From NCBI RefSeq assembly GCF_014648175.1, contig NZ_BMQP01000003.1, forward strand, positions 279,600-322,127: a DNA stretch of 42,528 nt. The letters run 5' to 3'. Source of the stretch: Planobispora rosea (GTDB lineage: Bacteria > Actinomycetota > Actinomycetes > Streptosporangiales > Streptosporangiaceae). Positions 1 to 8,646 of this stretch are shown one piece after another; the stretch's first letter is position 1; the number at the start of each line of letters is the position of its first letter. The position numbers and the translations under genes are program-made. The notes under the pieces are model-generated. The model had not been told where the DNA came from and searched no databases. It saw only the letters and a list, made by a program, of their open reading frames with translations.

Positions 1-1
1 C

Positions 2-457
2 TTCGCGCGCAGCGCCGACCTGCGCTACTACGGCCAGGCCTACGAGGTCCGCGTCCCCGCCCCGGCCGGGCCGCTGGACGAGGCCTGGCGCGAGGAGGTG
101 CTGGACCGCTTCCACCGCGAGCACGGCAAGCTCTACGGGTACGGCTACCGCGACGACCCCCGGCACGGCGTCGAGTGGGTCAACCTCCGCGTCTCCGGCA
201 TCGGCCCGATCACCCGCCCGGCGATCGGGCGCAGGCCGTACGGCACCGCGGATCCGCAACCGGCGGGCATCCGCGAGGTCTGCTACGACGAGTGGGCCCC
301 GGCCTCTCTCTACCGCCGCGCCGACCTGGGCGCGGGCGCGGTGGTCCGGGGACCCGCGGTCATCGAGGAGTACGGCTCCACGCTCCCGGTGCACCCCGGC
401 TTCACCGCGGCGATGGACGAGTTCGGCAATCTGGAGGTACGCCGTGAGGGACACTGA
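2..457 (+). CDS. hyuA: Hydantoinase/oxoprolinase subunit A, C-terminal fragment
   Basis: This is the 3' end of a gene that begins outside the window; about 151 codons are visible. The translation shows the C-terminal signature of HyuA/5-oxoprolinase-A proteins: an ADLRYYGQAYEV segment, then FHREHGKLYGYGY and a strand-rich tail ending in a VIEEYGSTLPVHPG motif. HyuA is the ATP-dependent subunit that opens hydantoin or 5-oxoproline type rings together with HyuB. The ATPase part lies upstream and is not seen. Its stop codon overlaps the GTG start of the next gene by 14 bases, so the two subunits are translationally coupled. The substrate cannot be told from sequence; hydantoins, 5-oxoproline or an acetone/acetophenone carboxylase-like substrate are all possible. 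Confidence 0.85.
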   Translation, partial: FARSADLRYYGQAYEVRVPAPAGPLDEAWREEVLDRFHREHGKLYGYGYRDDPRHGVEWVNLRVSGIGPITRPAIGRRPYGTADPQPAGIREVCYDEWAPASLYRRADLGAGAVVRGPAVIEEYGSTLPVHPGFTAAMDEFGNLEVRREGH

Positions 458-2300
458 CGAGGCCGTACGGGCCGCCGACCCGGTGCTGGTGGAGATCGTC
501 GAGGGCACGCTCGCCTCGGTGGAGAAGGAGGTCGAGACCGCGATCGCGCGCACGGCCCGCTCGCCGATGATCCGCGACGCCCACGATTTCCGCGCGGGCA
601 TCCACGACGTGCGGCTGCGCAAGCTGACCGGCCGGTCCTACTCGGCGCTGGTGCAGCCGGTCGTCCGGGACTTCCCGATCGGGGAGATGAACCCCGGCGA
701 CGTGTTCTTCCACAACGACGTCTACCTGTCCGAGGGGGGCATCGGCCACCTGCCCGACCTGTGCGTCACCGTGCCGGTCTTCCACGACGGCGCGGTGGTG
801 GCGTTCGTGCAGGCGTTCGGCCACCACGACGACATCGGCGGGGCGGTCCCCGGGTCGATGCCCTCGCACGCGCGCAGCGTGTTCGAGGAGGGGCTGATGG
901 TCCCGCCGATCAAGCTCTGGGACCGGGGCGTGCCCAACCGCGCCGCACTGACGATCATGACGCGGAACTCCCGGATGCCCGACTCCCTCGCCGGGGACCT
1001 GGACGCCGAGTGCTCGGCCTGCCTGATGGGCGCGCGGCGGCTGGGCGAGCTGTTCGCCCGCTACGGGCGCGAGGCCGTGGAGGCGTGCTTCGACGCGATC
1101 ATCTCCAAGACCACCGAGACGTTCCGCCGGGAGCTGCTGGCCAAGATCCCCGAGGGCACGCACGTGTGGGAGGACTACGCCGAGCACGACGGCGTGGATC
1201 CGCCCCGCCTGCACGCCCAGCGCATCACCCTCACCGTCGACCACACGGCCACCCCTCCTCTCGTCATCGACTTCACCGGTACGTCGCCGCAGGCCAAGGG
1301 GCCGATCAACCACGCCGGCGACTACGCGGACGGGGTGTTCCTGAAGAAGTGGCTCGCCCCGATCCTGCGCAACCTCGCCGACACCCCCGAGCGGATGGCC
1401 GAGCTCGACGTCAACGAGGGCGTCGTCCCGCTGATCGGGATGCGCTTCCCGGAGAAGGGCACGCTGCTCACCCCGGTCTTCCCGGCGCCCACCAACGCCC
1501 GCACGTTCGTGATCCTGCGGCTGCTGGGCGTGCTGGCGGGGGTGCTGGCCAAGGCCACCGGCGGCCGGATGCCCGCCGACCAGGAGACGATCCGCTACAC
1601 CGGCGTCTACGGCGAGGACGCCTCCGGAGCGCCGTACCTGATGCGGGAGGTCCTGGGCGGCGGCTCGGGCGGGCGATGGTACGCCGACGGGGAGGACACG
1701 ATCCACGTCGTGCCCGACTCGCGCAACATCCCGGTCGAGTTCGCCGAGTCCCGCTGGCCGTTCCGCGTCGAACGCCTCGGCCTGGCCGCCGACTCCGGCG
1801 GGCCGGGCCTGTACCGGGGCGGCCTCGGCTACGACAAGCACATCCGGATGCTCCGTGACGCCTCGTTCATGTCCATCGCCGACCGCTCGATCCTGTCGTG
1901 CTGGGGCGTGAACGGCGGCCGGGCCGGGCGGCCGTTCCGCGTCGAGATCGAGGGACGGGAGATGGAGGGCCTGGTCGACGACTCGCCGGTCCGCGCGGGC
2001 GAGGTCATCCGGGTCCGCACCACCGGGGGCGGCGGCTGGGGCTGCCCGCTGGACCGCCCGGCCGAGACGGTGGCCGCCGACGTGCGCGACGGCAAGGTCT
2101 CGGCGGAGGGCGCCCGCGACGACTACGGGGTCGTCCTGTACGGGCCCCGCGACGATCCGAAGGTGGACGCCGGGGCAACCGAGGCCCGCCGCGCGGAACT
2201 GCGCGCCCTGCTCCCTCCGGACGAGCGGTTCTTCGACCGGGGCCCGGGCTTCCCGCTGTTGTCCGGTGGCCAGCCGTACTCAGATGTTGACGCGATGTGA
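444..2300 (+). CDS. hyuB: Hydantoinase/oxoprolinase subunit B
   Basis: A 618-residue protein, the usual size for HyuB (about 520-650). It opens with the family's N-terminal pattern (DPVLVEIVEGTLASVEKEVE), followed by FFHNDVYLSEGGIGHLPDL near residue 90, TGTSPQAKGPINHAG in the middle and the glycine-rich VLGGGSGGRWYADGED region. In the known enzymes HyuB pairs with HyuA in ATP-dependent hydrolysis of cyclic imides, or in carboxylation by related enzymes. The GTG start lies inside the end of hyuA and fits coupled expression. The C-terminal 70 residues are typical of the family. The operon's substrate and its regulator are not in the window. Confidence 0.9.
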   Translation: MRDTDEAVRAADPVLVEIVEGTLASVEKEVETAIARTARSPMIRDAHDFRAGIHDVRLRKLTGRSYSALVQPVVRDFPIGEMNPGDVFFHNDVYLSEGGIGHLPDLCVTVPVFHDGAVVAFVQAFGHHDDIGGAVPGSMPSHARSVFEEGLMVPPIKLWDRGVPNRAALTIMTRNSRMPDSLAGDLDAECSACLMGARRLGELFARYGREAVEACFDAIISKTTETFRRELLAKIPEGTHVWEDYAEHDGVDPPRLHAQRITLTVDHTATPPLVIDFTGTSPQAKGPINHAGDYADGVFLKKWLAPILRNLADTPERMAELDVNEGVVPLIGMRFPEKGTLLTPVFPAPTNARTFVILRLLGVLAGVLAKATGGRMPADQETIRYTGVYGEDASGAPYLMREVLGGGSGGRWYADGEDTIHVVPDSRNIPVEFAESRWPFRVERLGLAADSGGPGLYRGGLGYDKHIRMLRDASFMSIADRSILSCWGVNGGRAGRPFRVEIEGREMEGLVDDSPVRAGEVIRVRTTGGGGWGCPLDRPAETVAADVRDGKVSAEGARDDYGVVLYGPRDDPKVDAGATEARRAELRALLPPDERFFDRGPGFPLLSGGQPYSDVDAM

Positions 2301-2345
2301 TGAATAGATAAAGATGGGTGATTTGGAGGGCTAGCATGATCTGCC

Positions 2346-2915
2346 GTGAACCCCCCTCACTCCGCCTACGTCGACGAATCCATGCGCGTGTCGGCGGGGC
2401 TGTGCCTGATGGCGGCCGTGCTCGTTCCTCCGGTGCTCGCGGAGGTCTATCGCGACGTCCTGCGCGGACTGCTCCTGAGTAACCAGCGGCGGCTCCACTG
2501 GCGGGATGAGAAGGACAGGCGCCGCGTCCAGTTGATCGACGCCATTGGAGCACTCCGGCCCTGTGGCATCGTTATCGTCGGCACCGGCCTCGACGCCGCC
2601 CGTCAGGAGCGGGCCCGCCGCAAGTGCGTGGAACGCCTGCTCTGGGAGCTCGGCCAGCATCACGTCACCGATGTCGTCTTTGAGCGACGGGGCGTGGGCC
2701 TAGACGAAGGCGATCGCGCGATGGTTGTGACGCTTCGAGGTCGCCACGCTATGACGCCGAGACTCCAGGTGTCCTGGGAAAGCCCTGAAAACGAGCCGCT
2801 TCTCTGGATTCCCGACATCGTCGCGGGCGCGGCGTCGCTTGCGGAGGCGGGTCAAGAGTCGTACTGGAAGGGGCTCGGGGATGAGCTGTCCGTCCAGAGG
2901 CTCGACGTGGATTGA
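2346..2915 (+). CDS. DUF3800-like protein (RNase H-fold type)
   Basis: A 189-residue protein starting at GTG. It has the hallmarks I associate with DUF3800: an N-terminal YVDES motif (residues 8-12), a central His/Arg region around RLHWRDEKDRRR, a D-V-V-F-E strand, and a C-terminal WIPDIVAGA where an Asp at about residue 157 would complete an RNase H-like acidic site. The family is predicted to be nuclease-like and often lies in accessory or defence contexts, but no biochemical role is assigned here. Base composition is visibly less GC-rich than the neighbours, especially just upstream (2301-2345), which hints at later acquisition. No partner gene is evident. Confidence 0.6.
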   Translation: MNPPHSAYVDESMRVSAGLCLMAAVLVPPVLAEVYRDVLRGLLLSNQRRLHWRDEKDRRRVQLIDAIGALRPCGIVIVGTGLDAARQERARRKCVERLLWELGQHHVTDVVFERRGVGLDEGDRAMVVTLRGRHAMTPRLQVSWESPENEPLLWIPDIVAGAASLAEAGQESYWKGLGDELSVQRLDVD

Positions 2916-2930
2916 GGGGAGAAATCGCAA

Positions 2931-2967
2931 AGCCCGGGCTCCCGTCGTCCGGCGGTCTACCCGGGCT
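2931..2967 (+). terminator. Candidate hairpin terminator after the DUF3800-like gene
   Basis: AGCCCGGG at 2931-2938 pairs with CCCGGGCT at 2960-2967 around a 21-base loop, 16 bases after the stop codon. There is no U-tract, which is common for actinobacterial terminators. Because each arm is nearly self-complementary it could also be read as a direct repeat of CCCGGGCT. Confidence 0.4.
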
Positions 2968-3116
2968 CACTTCCACTCCCCCCGCAGGAGGCGGCACATT
3001 TAATGTACCCGCACCGTCGCTGTCTGTCACATGAATGGTGCGAGTTCTCAAGCGTGAAGGCCGGGCTCGGGGAGACGGGACTTGATGGGACGGGGCTGCG
3101 GGGGTTGGCTGGAGGC

Positions 3117-3764
3117 ATGCCTCTGACGATCACCGCTGTGCGCCACGGAGAGAGCGAGTCGAACGTGGCGTTCGCGCGGGCCGAGGCGGAGGGCAGGGCC
3201 GTGGTCCTGGGACAGCCCGACGGGGGAGTGGGGCTGAGCGAGCTGGGCCGCCGCCAGGCGACGGCGCTGGGCCGGAGGCTGGCCCAGGGCGATCCGCAGG
3301 AGGTGGTGTGGTGCTCGCCGTACCGGCGGGCGGTGCAGACGTGGGAGCTGATCGCCGCCGAGCTGCCGGAGGCCCCCGCGGTCCGGTTCGACTCCCGGCT
3401 CGGGGACCGGAGGATGGGGCGGCTGTCGGGGATGAACCTGGCCGCGATCGAGCAGTACTACCCGGAGGAGGTGGAGGTCCTCCTGCGGCGGGACCATCAC
3501 CACCGTCCCCCGGCGGGGGAGAGCTTCGCCGACGTCGCGGCCCGGGTCGCGGAGGCGGTCCGGGACATGCGGGCCGAGTGCGCGGGGAGGCGGGTCCTGG
3601 TGGTGGCGCACGACGCCGTGGTGCTGATGCTGCGGCACGTGCTGGCCGAGGCGGCCAGGGCGATCGAGCACGTCCCGATCGGCAACACATCGGTGTCCGT
3701 CTGGCGGAGCGGCGAGCTGGTGATCTTCAACGACGTCACCCACCTGGGGGAGATGCCGGCTTAG
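3117..3764 (+). CDS. Histidine phosphatase family (phosphoglycerate mutase-like) protein
   Basis: Taken from the ATG at 3117 the protein is 215 residues and starts MPLTITAVRHGESESN, the RHGE phosphohistidine motif being at residues 9-12, as expected for this family. The second half has SPYRRAVQTWEL, the acid/base region RLGDRRMGRLSG, and the C-terminal catalytic VVAHDAVV, where Asp replaces the second G/S of the usual HG/HS pattern. The frame stays open to an ATG at 3003, but that would add 38 residues before the catalytic strand, which is atypical. A GGAGG lies only one base from the ATG, so translation may be weak or the start may be GTG-type. The substrate is unknown; broad phosphatase or phosphoglycerate mutase-like activity is the family inference. 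Confidence 0.8.
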   Translation: MPLTITAVRHGESESNVAFARAEAEGRAVVLGQPDGGVGLSELGRRQATALGRRLAQGDPQEVVWCSPYRRAVQTWELIAAELPEAPAVRFDSRLGDRRMGRLSGMNLAAIEQYYPEEVEVLLRRDHHHRPPAGESFADVAARVAEAVRDMRAECAGRRVLVVAHDAVVLMLRHVLAEAARAIEHVPIGNTSVSVWRSGELVIFNDVTHLGEMPA

Positions 3765-3857
3765 AACACGATTCTGCATGATTTGTTGACGAGGCTGTCA
3801 ATTCCGGGGTCTGCTGTGGGAATCTTCGTCGGGGGGTGAGGTCCGAGGAGGAGTCGC

Positions 3858-5981
3858 ATGCGTCTGCGCATGATCGTGGCGAGTCTCACGCTGGCCGTTG
3901 CATCCGTGTCGGCCGCCCCCGCCTCGGCCGCCCCCGCCTCGGCCGTCCCCGCCCCGGTCTCGGCCGCCCCCGAGCCCGCCGTCTCCGCCTCGCCGCTCCC
4001 GCCCGCCTCGCCGGTCCTGGGACCCGCCTCGCCCGCTGTCCGGGAGCCCGCCACCGCCACCGCCACCGCCACGCCGGCCGTGCCGGGCTGCGACCCGATC
4101 GCCGGGACCGCGTGCCTGCTCCCGTTCCCCAACGACTGGTTCACCACGGCCGCGCGCACCCGCACCGGCCTGAAGGTGAACCTCGCCGCCGAGGCCATGC
4201 CGCGGAACGCGGCGGGCACGCCGATCGACCCGGCGCAGTGGAACGCCGCCGACGGGTTCTCCCCGGGCTCGATGCTCCTGGCCCACGTCCCCGGTCTCGA
4301 CCTCGGCAGGAGCGGCGCCGCGCCCGTCACCGACATCGGCTGGTCGCTGCGGCGCGACGCCCCCATTGTGATCGTCGACACCCGGACCGGGGAGCGCTGG
4401 CCGTACTGGGCCGAACTCGACGCCAACGCCACCGACCCGGCCCGGCGGGCGTTGATCGTCAGGCCCGCGAAGAACTTCAGGGAGGGTCACCGCTACGCCG
4501 TCGCCCTGCGGAACCTGAAGAACGCCGCGGGCGAGAAGCTCCCGGTCCCCGGGACCTTCGCCCGGCTCCTGGGCGAGCGGCTCCCCTCCGGCGACCCGCT
4601 CGCCGCCCGCCAGCGGGCACTCCGCCGGACCCTCGGCGACCTGTCCCGGGCCGGGGTGGACACGCGCGGGCTCCACCTGGCCTGGGAGTTCACCGTCGCC
4701 AGCGAGCAGGGCATCGCCGGGCCGGTGCTGTCCATGCGCGACCAGGCGCTGCGCGCCCTGCGCGGGCGCTCACCGGAGTTCACGGTCACCGGCGTCACCG
4801 ATCTGCCTCCCGAGCGGGACCCGCACATCGCCCGCGAGGTCAGCGGGGAGATCGAGGTCCCGAACTTCCTCGACGAACCCGGAGGGCCGCCCGGCTCGAA
4901 CCTCAACCGGGGACCCGACGGCCTGCCCCGCCCGCTCGGCGACACGCTCAAGGCCCAGTACCAGTGCGTGATCCCGCGCTCGGCCCTGACCCGGCCCGCG
5001 CACCCCTCCCTGTACGGCCACGGCCTGCTCGGCCGGGCCACCGAGGTCCGGGCGGGCAACGTCCGCGCCATGGCAGGGGAGCACAACTTCGTCTTCTGCG
5101 CCACCAAGTGGATCGGCATGTCCGACGAGGACGTCCAGCACGTCGCGGGCGTCTTCGGTGACTTCTCCCGCTTCGGCACGGTCACCGACCGGCTCCAGCA
5201 GAGCCTGGTCAACTTCGTCCTCCTCGGCCGAGCCATGATCGGGAAAGACGGGCTGGCGAGCCACGAGGTCTTCCAGGACGGCGAGGGCCGCTCGCTGATC
5301 GACCGGCGGGCCGGTCTCGCCTTCGACGGCAACAGCCAGGGCGGCATCGCGGGCGGCGCGCTCGTCGCCGTCTCGCCCGACGTCCGCAACGCCGTACTCG
5401 GCGTGCCGGGCATGAACTACAGCACGCTGCTCAACCGGAGCGTCGACTTCCAGCCGTTCCAGCAGCTCATGGACCAGAGCTACCCCGACAAGCTGACCCA
5501 GCAGCTCTGCTTCGCGCTGCTGCAGATGCTCTGGGACCGGGCCGAGGCCAACGGGTACGCCCAGCACATGACCGGCGACCCGCTGCCCGGCTCGCCCAAG
5601 CACCGCGTGCTCCTGCACGTCGCCTTCGGCGACCACCAGGTCGCCACCGTGACGGCCGAGGTCGAGGCCCGCACGATCGGGGCCCGCATCCACCGGCCCG
5701 CCCTGGACGAGGGGCGCAGCCCCGACGTGGCGCCCTTCTGGGGCATCCGGCCGCTGCCCGACTGGCCGTACCCCGGCTCGGCGATCATCGTCTGGGACAG
5801 CGGCACCCCCGCGCCGCCCACGACCAACACCCCGCCGCTCGGCCCCGAGTACGGCCGCGACTCCCACGAGGACCCGCGCCACGACCCCGACGCCCGCACG
5901 CAGAAGGCCTACTTCCTGCGGCACGGCGTGGTCGTGGACGTCTGCGGCGACGCTCCGTGCCTCGCCGACCCCGTGCCCTGA
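3858..5981 (+). CDS. Large secreted alpha/beta-hydrolase-like protein
   Basis: A 707-residue protein with a strong AGGAGGAG ribosome site five bases before the ATG. Residues 1-20 form a Sec signal peptide (MRLRM, hydrophobic core, ASA-type cleavage), followed by an Ala/Pro/Ser-rich repeat stretch to about residue 75 and a mature N-terminus CDPIAGTACLLPFPNDWF. The core looks like an alpha/beta hydrolase: a nucleophile elbow GNSQGG with Ser493, and a probable catalytic His593 in FGDHQV. It is likely extracellular and possibly lipase/esterase-like, but the substrate is not deducible. Cysteine pairs (CDPIAGTAC, CGDAPC at the C-terminus) fit a disulfide-stabilised exoprotein. It stands alone between a phosphatase and a DUF1772 gene. 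Confidence 0.7.
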   Translation: MRLRMIVASLTLAVASVSAAPASAAPASAVPAPVSAAPEPAVSASPLPPASPVLGPASPAVREPATATATATPAVPGCDPIAGTACLLPFPNDWFTTAARTRTGLKVNLAAEAMPRNAAGTPIDPAQWNAADGFSPGSMLLAHVPGLDLGRSGAAPVTDIGWSLRRDAPIVIVDTRTGERWPYWAELDANATDPARRALIVRPAKNFREGHRYAVALRNLKNAAGEKLPVPGTFARLLGERLPSGDPLAARQRALRRTLGDLSRAGVDTRGLHLAWEFTVASEQGIAGPVLSMRDQALRALRGRSPEFTVTGVTDLPPERDPHIAREVSGEIEVPNFLDEPGGPPGSNLNRGPDGLPRPLGDTLKAQYQCVIPRSALTRPAHPSLYGHGLLGRATEVRAGNVRAMAGEHNFVFCATKWIGMSDEDVQHVAGVFGDFSRFGTVTDRLQQSLVNFVLLGRAMIGKDGLASHEVFQDGEGRSLIDRRAGLAFDGNSQGGIAGGALVAVSPDVRNAVLGVPGMNYSTLLNRSVDFQPFQQLMDQSYPDKLTQQLCFALLQMLWDRAEANGYAQHMTGDPLPGSPKHRVLLHVAFGDHQVATVTAEVEARTIGARIHRPALDEGRSPDVAPFWGIRPLPDWPYPGSAIIVWDSGTPAPPTTNTPPLGPEYGRDSHEDPRHDPDARTQKAYFLRHGVVVDVCGDAPCLADPVP

Positions 5982-6141
5982 CCCGGCCGGCGAACCGGGG
6001 GCGGGCCGGACCGGGCTGGACGCGTGAAGATCTGGCCGAGACTCTCGCGCATGGCCCTTTCCGCTCGGGCGCGCTTGACTCGGAGTACGGGGAACAGCCG
6101 GAGAAGGCGGCGCCCGCAGAGGTCCTGAGACGGGGGAGACG

Positions 6142-6648
6142 ATGCTTGAGCTGTTCCAGACGGTCACGCTGGTCGCGGCCACGGTGGCGACGGGGCTCGC
6201 GGCGGGCTTGTTCTACGCCTTCTCCGTCTCGGTCATGCTCGGCCTGGCCGAGACGGACGACCGCACCTTCATCGGCGTGATGCAGCGGATCAACCGGAGG
6301 ATCCTCAACGGCTGGTTCGCGCTGAGCTTCGGCGGGGCCCCGCTGCTGACCCTCCTGGCCGGGGTGCTCCACCTGCTCGGCGGGGGAGAGCGGTCCGCGC
6401 CGGCGTGGATCGCGGCGGGGTTCGTGCTGTACGGCGTGACCTTCGTCGTCACCGCCGCCGTCAACGTGCCGCTCAACAACGCCATCGACGCGGCCGGTGA
6501 CCCGGCGGCCGTCGCCGACCCCGCGGCGGTGCGCGCCGCCTTCGAGACGCGGTGGGTGCGCTGGAACGTCGTCCGCACCCTGTCCTCCACGGCCGCCCTC
6601 GCCTGCCTGGCCTGGGCGCTGGTGCTGCACGGCGGCGCGGCGGGATGA
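6142..6648 (+). CDS. DUF1772 family membrane protein (anthrone-oxygenase-like)
   Basis: A 168-residue protein with four predicted membrane helices (roughly residues 5-30, 53-80, 88-112, 148-166). The FYAFSVSVMLGL segment, the RINRRILNGWF loop and the VPLNNAIDA motif are typical of DUF1772 proteins. Some members are cofactorless anthrone oxygenases; most have no known role. GGGGGAG lies seven bases before the ATG. The DNA between the upstream hydrolase and this gene (5982-6141) holds a TTGACT hexamer at about 6075 that could be a -35 box, but no convincing -10. It ends 16 bases from a convergent kinase gene. Confidence 0.75.
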   Translation: MLELFQTVTLVAATVATGLAAGLFYAFSVSVMLGLAETDDRTFIGVMQRINRRILNGWFALSFGGAPLLTLLAGVLHLLGGGERSAPAWIAAGFVLYGVTFVVTAAVNVPLNNAIDAAGDPAAVADPAAVRAAFETRWVRWNVVRTLSSTAALACLAWALVLHGGAAG

Positions 6649-6664
6649 CCGGTGCCCGTGAGGG

Positions 6665-7255
6665 TCAGGACCCGACCTCGCCCAGCGCGACGAACGCGCC
6701 CGGGACCGCGGCCGCGTCCACCAGGAGGTCGGCCCGGGCCCGGGTGCCGTCGGCGGCGAACCACTCGTCCTCGGCGCGCATCCAGGTGCGCCACTGCGGC
6801 TCCATCGCCGCGCCGTCCCTGGCCAGGGCCCGGGCCAGCCGGAGCTCCCGGGGGGCCTCCACCCACACGGCGTAGGCGACCGGGGCGGTGCGCCGGGCCG
6901 TACTGACCCCCTCCAGCAGCAGGACCGGCGCCACCGGGACCTCCACCCGCTCGGCGAACACCCCGCGCACCCAGTCGTAGCGCCGGTAGCCGCCCGGCTC
7001 GCCCGCGGACAGCGGGCCGAGCACCTGCTCCTCCACCTGCGCGAACCACGTCCCCAGCGGCTCGTCCCACGGCACCGGGAAGTCGTCGCCGTGCACCACC
7101 TGGCAGTCGAGGGCGCGGGCGAGCCGCCCGGCGAAGGTCGTCTTCCCCGACCCGCCGGGCCCGTCCACCGCGACGACCCGCACCGGCCCGCACGACGGCG
7201 GCAGGGCCCGGACCCGCGCGGCCAGGTCCGGGAAGGAGATCGTCTCTTCTGCCAC
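6665..7255 (-). CDS. Uridine kinase-like P-loop NTPase
   Basis: A 196-residue protein from the GTG at 7255. A Walker A motif GPGGSGKT sits at residues 32-39, followed by HGDDFPVPWDEP (the substrate-facing D-D-F of uridine kinase-like folds), a YDW motif, and VLLLEGVSTAR (Walker B-like strand and Glu). A lid-type RLARALARDG segment and WMRAEDEWF follow. Known relatives are nucleoside or small-molecule kinases; here the substrate is unassigned. The frame stays open another 48 codons upstream through a Gly/Pro/Glu-rich repeat (7270-7325) that looks non-coding, so the shorter start is preferred. Confidence 0.7.
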   Translation of the reverse strand: MAEETISFPDLAARVRALPPSCGPVRVVAVDGPGGSGKTTFAGRLARALDCQVVHGDDFPVPWDEPLGTWFAQVEEQVLGPLSAGEPGGYRRYDWVRGVFAERVEVPVAPVLLLEGVSTARRTAPVAYAVWVEAPRELRLARALARDGAAMEPQWRTWMRAEDEWFAADGTRARADLLVDAAAVPGAFVALGEVGS

Positions 7256-7269
7256 GTCCCCAGGATGAC

Positions 7270-7325
7270 ATCCCGGTCCCGGTCCCAGTCCCGGCCCCGG
7301 CTCCGGCCCCGGCTCCGGCTCCGGA
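7270..7325. repeat. Degenerate hexanucleotide tandem repeat (CCCCGG/CTCCGG)
   Basis: About nine consecutive degenerate hexamers of the type (g/c)(t/c)ccgg lie between the divergent kinase and CoA-transferase genes. The array lies in the probable leader of the kinase gene and could vary in length by slippage. Confidence 0.6.
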
Positions 7326-7466
7326 CCGCGGGACGCTCGGCGGGAGATCGGGGTTACCTGCGGGTATCGTTCCGGGCGGGGATTTGGCACGCTTGCCATG
7401 CCACCCCCCGTGCCCTTCCCCGCCCGCGTCGGCTAGGATCGGCCACTCTCACCCGGAGGTCTGATC

Positions 7467-8624
7467 TTGCAGGGAGCCTTTGGCGACATCGTCGTCCTCG
7501 ACCTGTCCCGCGCGCTGGCCGGGCCCCATGCCGCGCAGATGCTCGGTGACCTGGGCGCACGGGTGATCAAGGTGGAGCATCCCGGCGGGGGCGACGAGTC
7601 GCGGGGCTGGGGCCCGCCCTTCGCCGGTCCCGGCCACGACATCTCCACCTACTTCCTGGCCGCGAACCGCAACAAGCTCTCGATCACGGTGGACCTCAAG
7701 TCGGCCGAGGGGAAGGCGCTGATCGAGCGTCTGGTACGGCAGAGCGACGTGCTGATCGAGAACTTCAGGACCGGGGTCCTGGACCGGCTCGGGTTCACCG
7801 TGGAGCGGCTGCACGAGCTCAACCCCCGCCTGGTCGTGTTGTCGATCACCGGGTTCGGGCACGACGGGCCGGAGGGCGGCAGGCCCGGCTACGACCAGAT
7901 CGCCCAGGGCGAGGCGGGGTTGATGAGCCTGACCGGTCCCTCGCCCGCGGAGCCGTACCGGGTGGGCGCCTCGATCGCCGACCTGCTCGCGGGCATCCAC
8001 GGTGCGTACGGCGTGGCCGCGGCCCTCTACGAGCGCGAGCGCACCGGCCGGGGGAAGGTGGTGCGGACCTCGCTGCTGGCCGCGGTGACCGGCGTGCACT
8101 CCTACCACGGCACCGCCTGGACGGTCGGCGGCCAGGTGCCCGCGGCGGCCGGCAACCACCACGCCTCGATCGCCCCCTACGGCGCGTTCCGCTGCGCCGA
8201 CGGCATGATCCAGATCGCGGTGGCCAACGAGGGGCAGTGGCGGAAGGTGGCCGCCCTCCTCGACATAGACCCCGATATACCGAAATATGCGACAAATAGA
8301 GAGAGATTCGTGCACCGGGGTGAGCTGATCGCCGACATGGAGCGGGCACTCGCCGAACACGACCGCGCGCACTGGCTGGCCGCGCTCGGCGAGCTGGGCG
8401 TGCCCGCCGGGGCGATCCGCTCCATCGACGAGGTCTACGCCTGGGAGCAGACCCGCTCCCAGGGACTGCTGGTCGAGGTCGACCACCCCGTGCTCGGCCC
8501 GATCGAGCTGCCCGGGCCGCCGCTGCGCTTCGACGGCGAAGCGCCCCGCCGGCACACCGCCCCACCCGCCCTGGGCCAGCACAACGACGAGGTGCTCGCC
8601 TGGCTCGCGGAGCGTGAGGGATGA
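7467..8624 (+). CDS. CaiB/BaiF family (class III) CoA-transferase
   Basis: A 385-residue protein, close to the usual 380-410 of type III CoA-transferases. The TTG start is fixed by a CGGAGGT ribosome site at 7454-7460, six bases upstream. The N-terminus VVLDLSRALAGPHAAQMLGDLGARVIKVEHP is a classic family signature; the YDQIAQGEAGLMSLTGP segment and the C-terminal HPVLGPIELPGPPLRF also match. Members move CoA between carboxylic acids such as carnitine, bile acids, oxalate or succinate. It is followed at once by a carboxyltransferase gene, suggesting a shared acyl-CoA pathway. Residues 267-285 (8264-8320) are encoded by an unusual run of AT-rich rare codons although the protein motif is conserved. 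Confidence 0.9.
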   Translation: MQGAFGDIVVLDLSRALAGPHAAQMLGDLGARVIKVEHPGGGDESRGWGPPFAGPGHDISTYFLAANRNKLSITVDLKSAEGKALIERLVRQSDVLIENFRTGVLDRLGFTVERLHELNPRLVVLSITGFGHDGPEGGRPGYDQIAQGEAGLMSLTGPSPAEPYRVGASIADLLAGIHGAYGVAAALYERERTGRGKVVRTSLLAAVTGVHSYHGTAWTVGGQVPAAAGNHHASIAPYGAFRCADGMIQIAVANEGQWRKVAALLDIDPDIPKYATNRERFVHRGELIADMERALAEHDRAHWLAALGELGVPAGAIRSIDEVYAWEQTRSQGLLVEVDHPVLGPIELPGPPLRFDGEAPRRHTAPPALGQHNDEVLAWLAEREG

Positions 8625-8646
8625 GCGCCGAACCCGGAGCGCCGCG

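Noticed and set aside
402..1841. Antisense frame of about 479 codons opposite hyuB
   Set aside because: Low-complexity Arg/Gly/Val/His translation; hyuB has the family motifs.
7256..7399. 48-codon upstream extension of the uridine-kinase-like gene
   Set aside because: It is a GPEPGP-type repeat arising from the CCGG hexamer array, with no family match.
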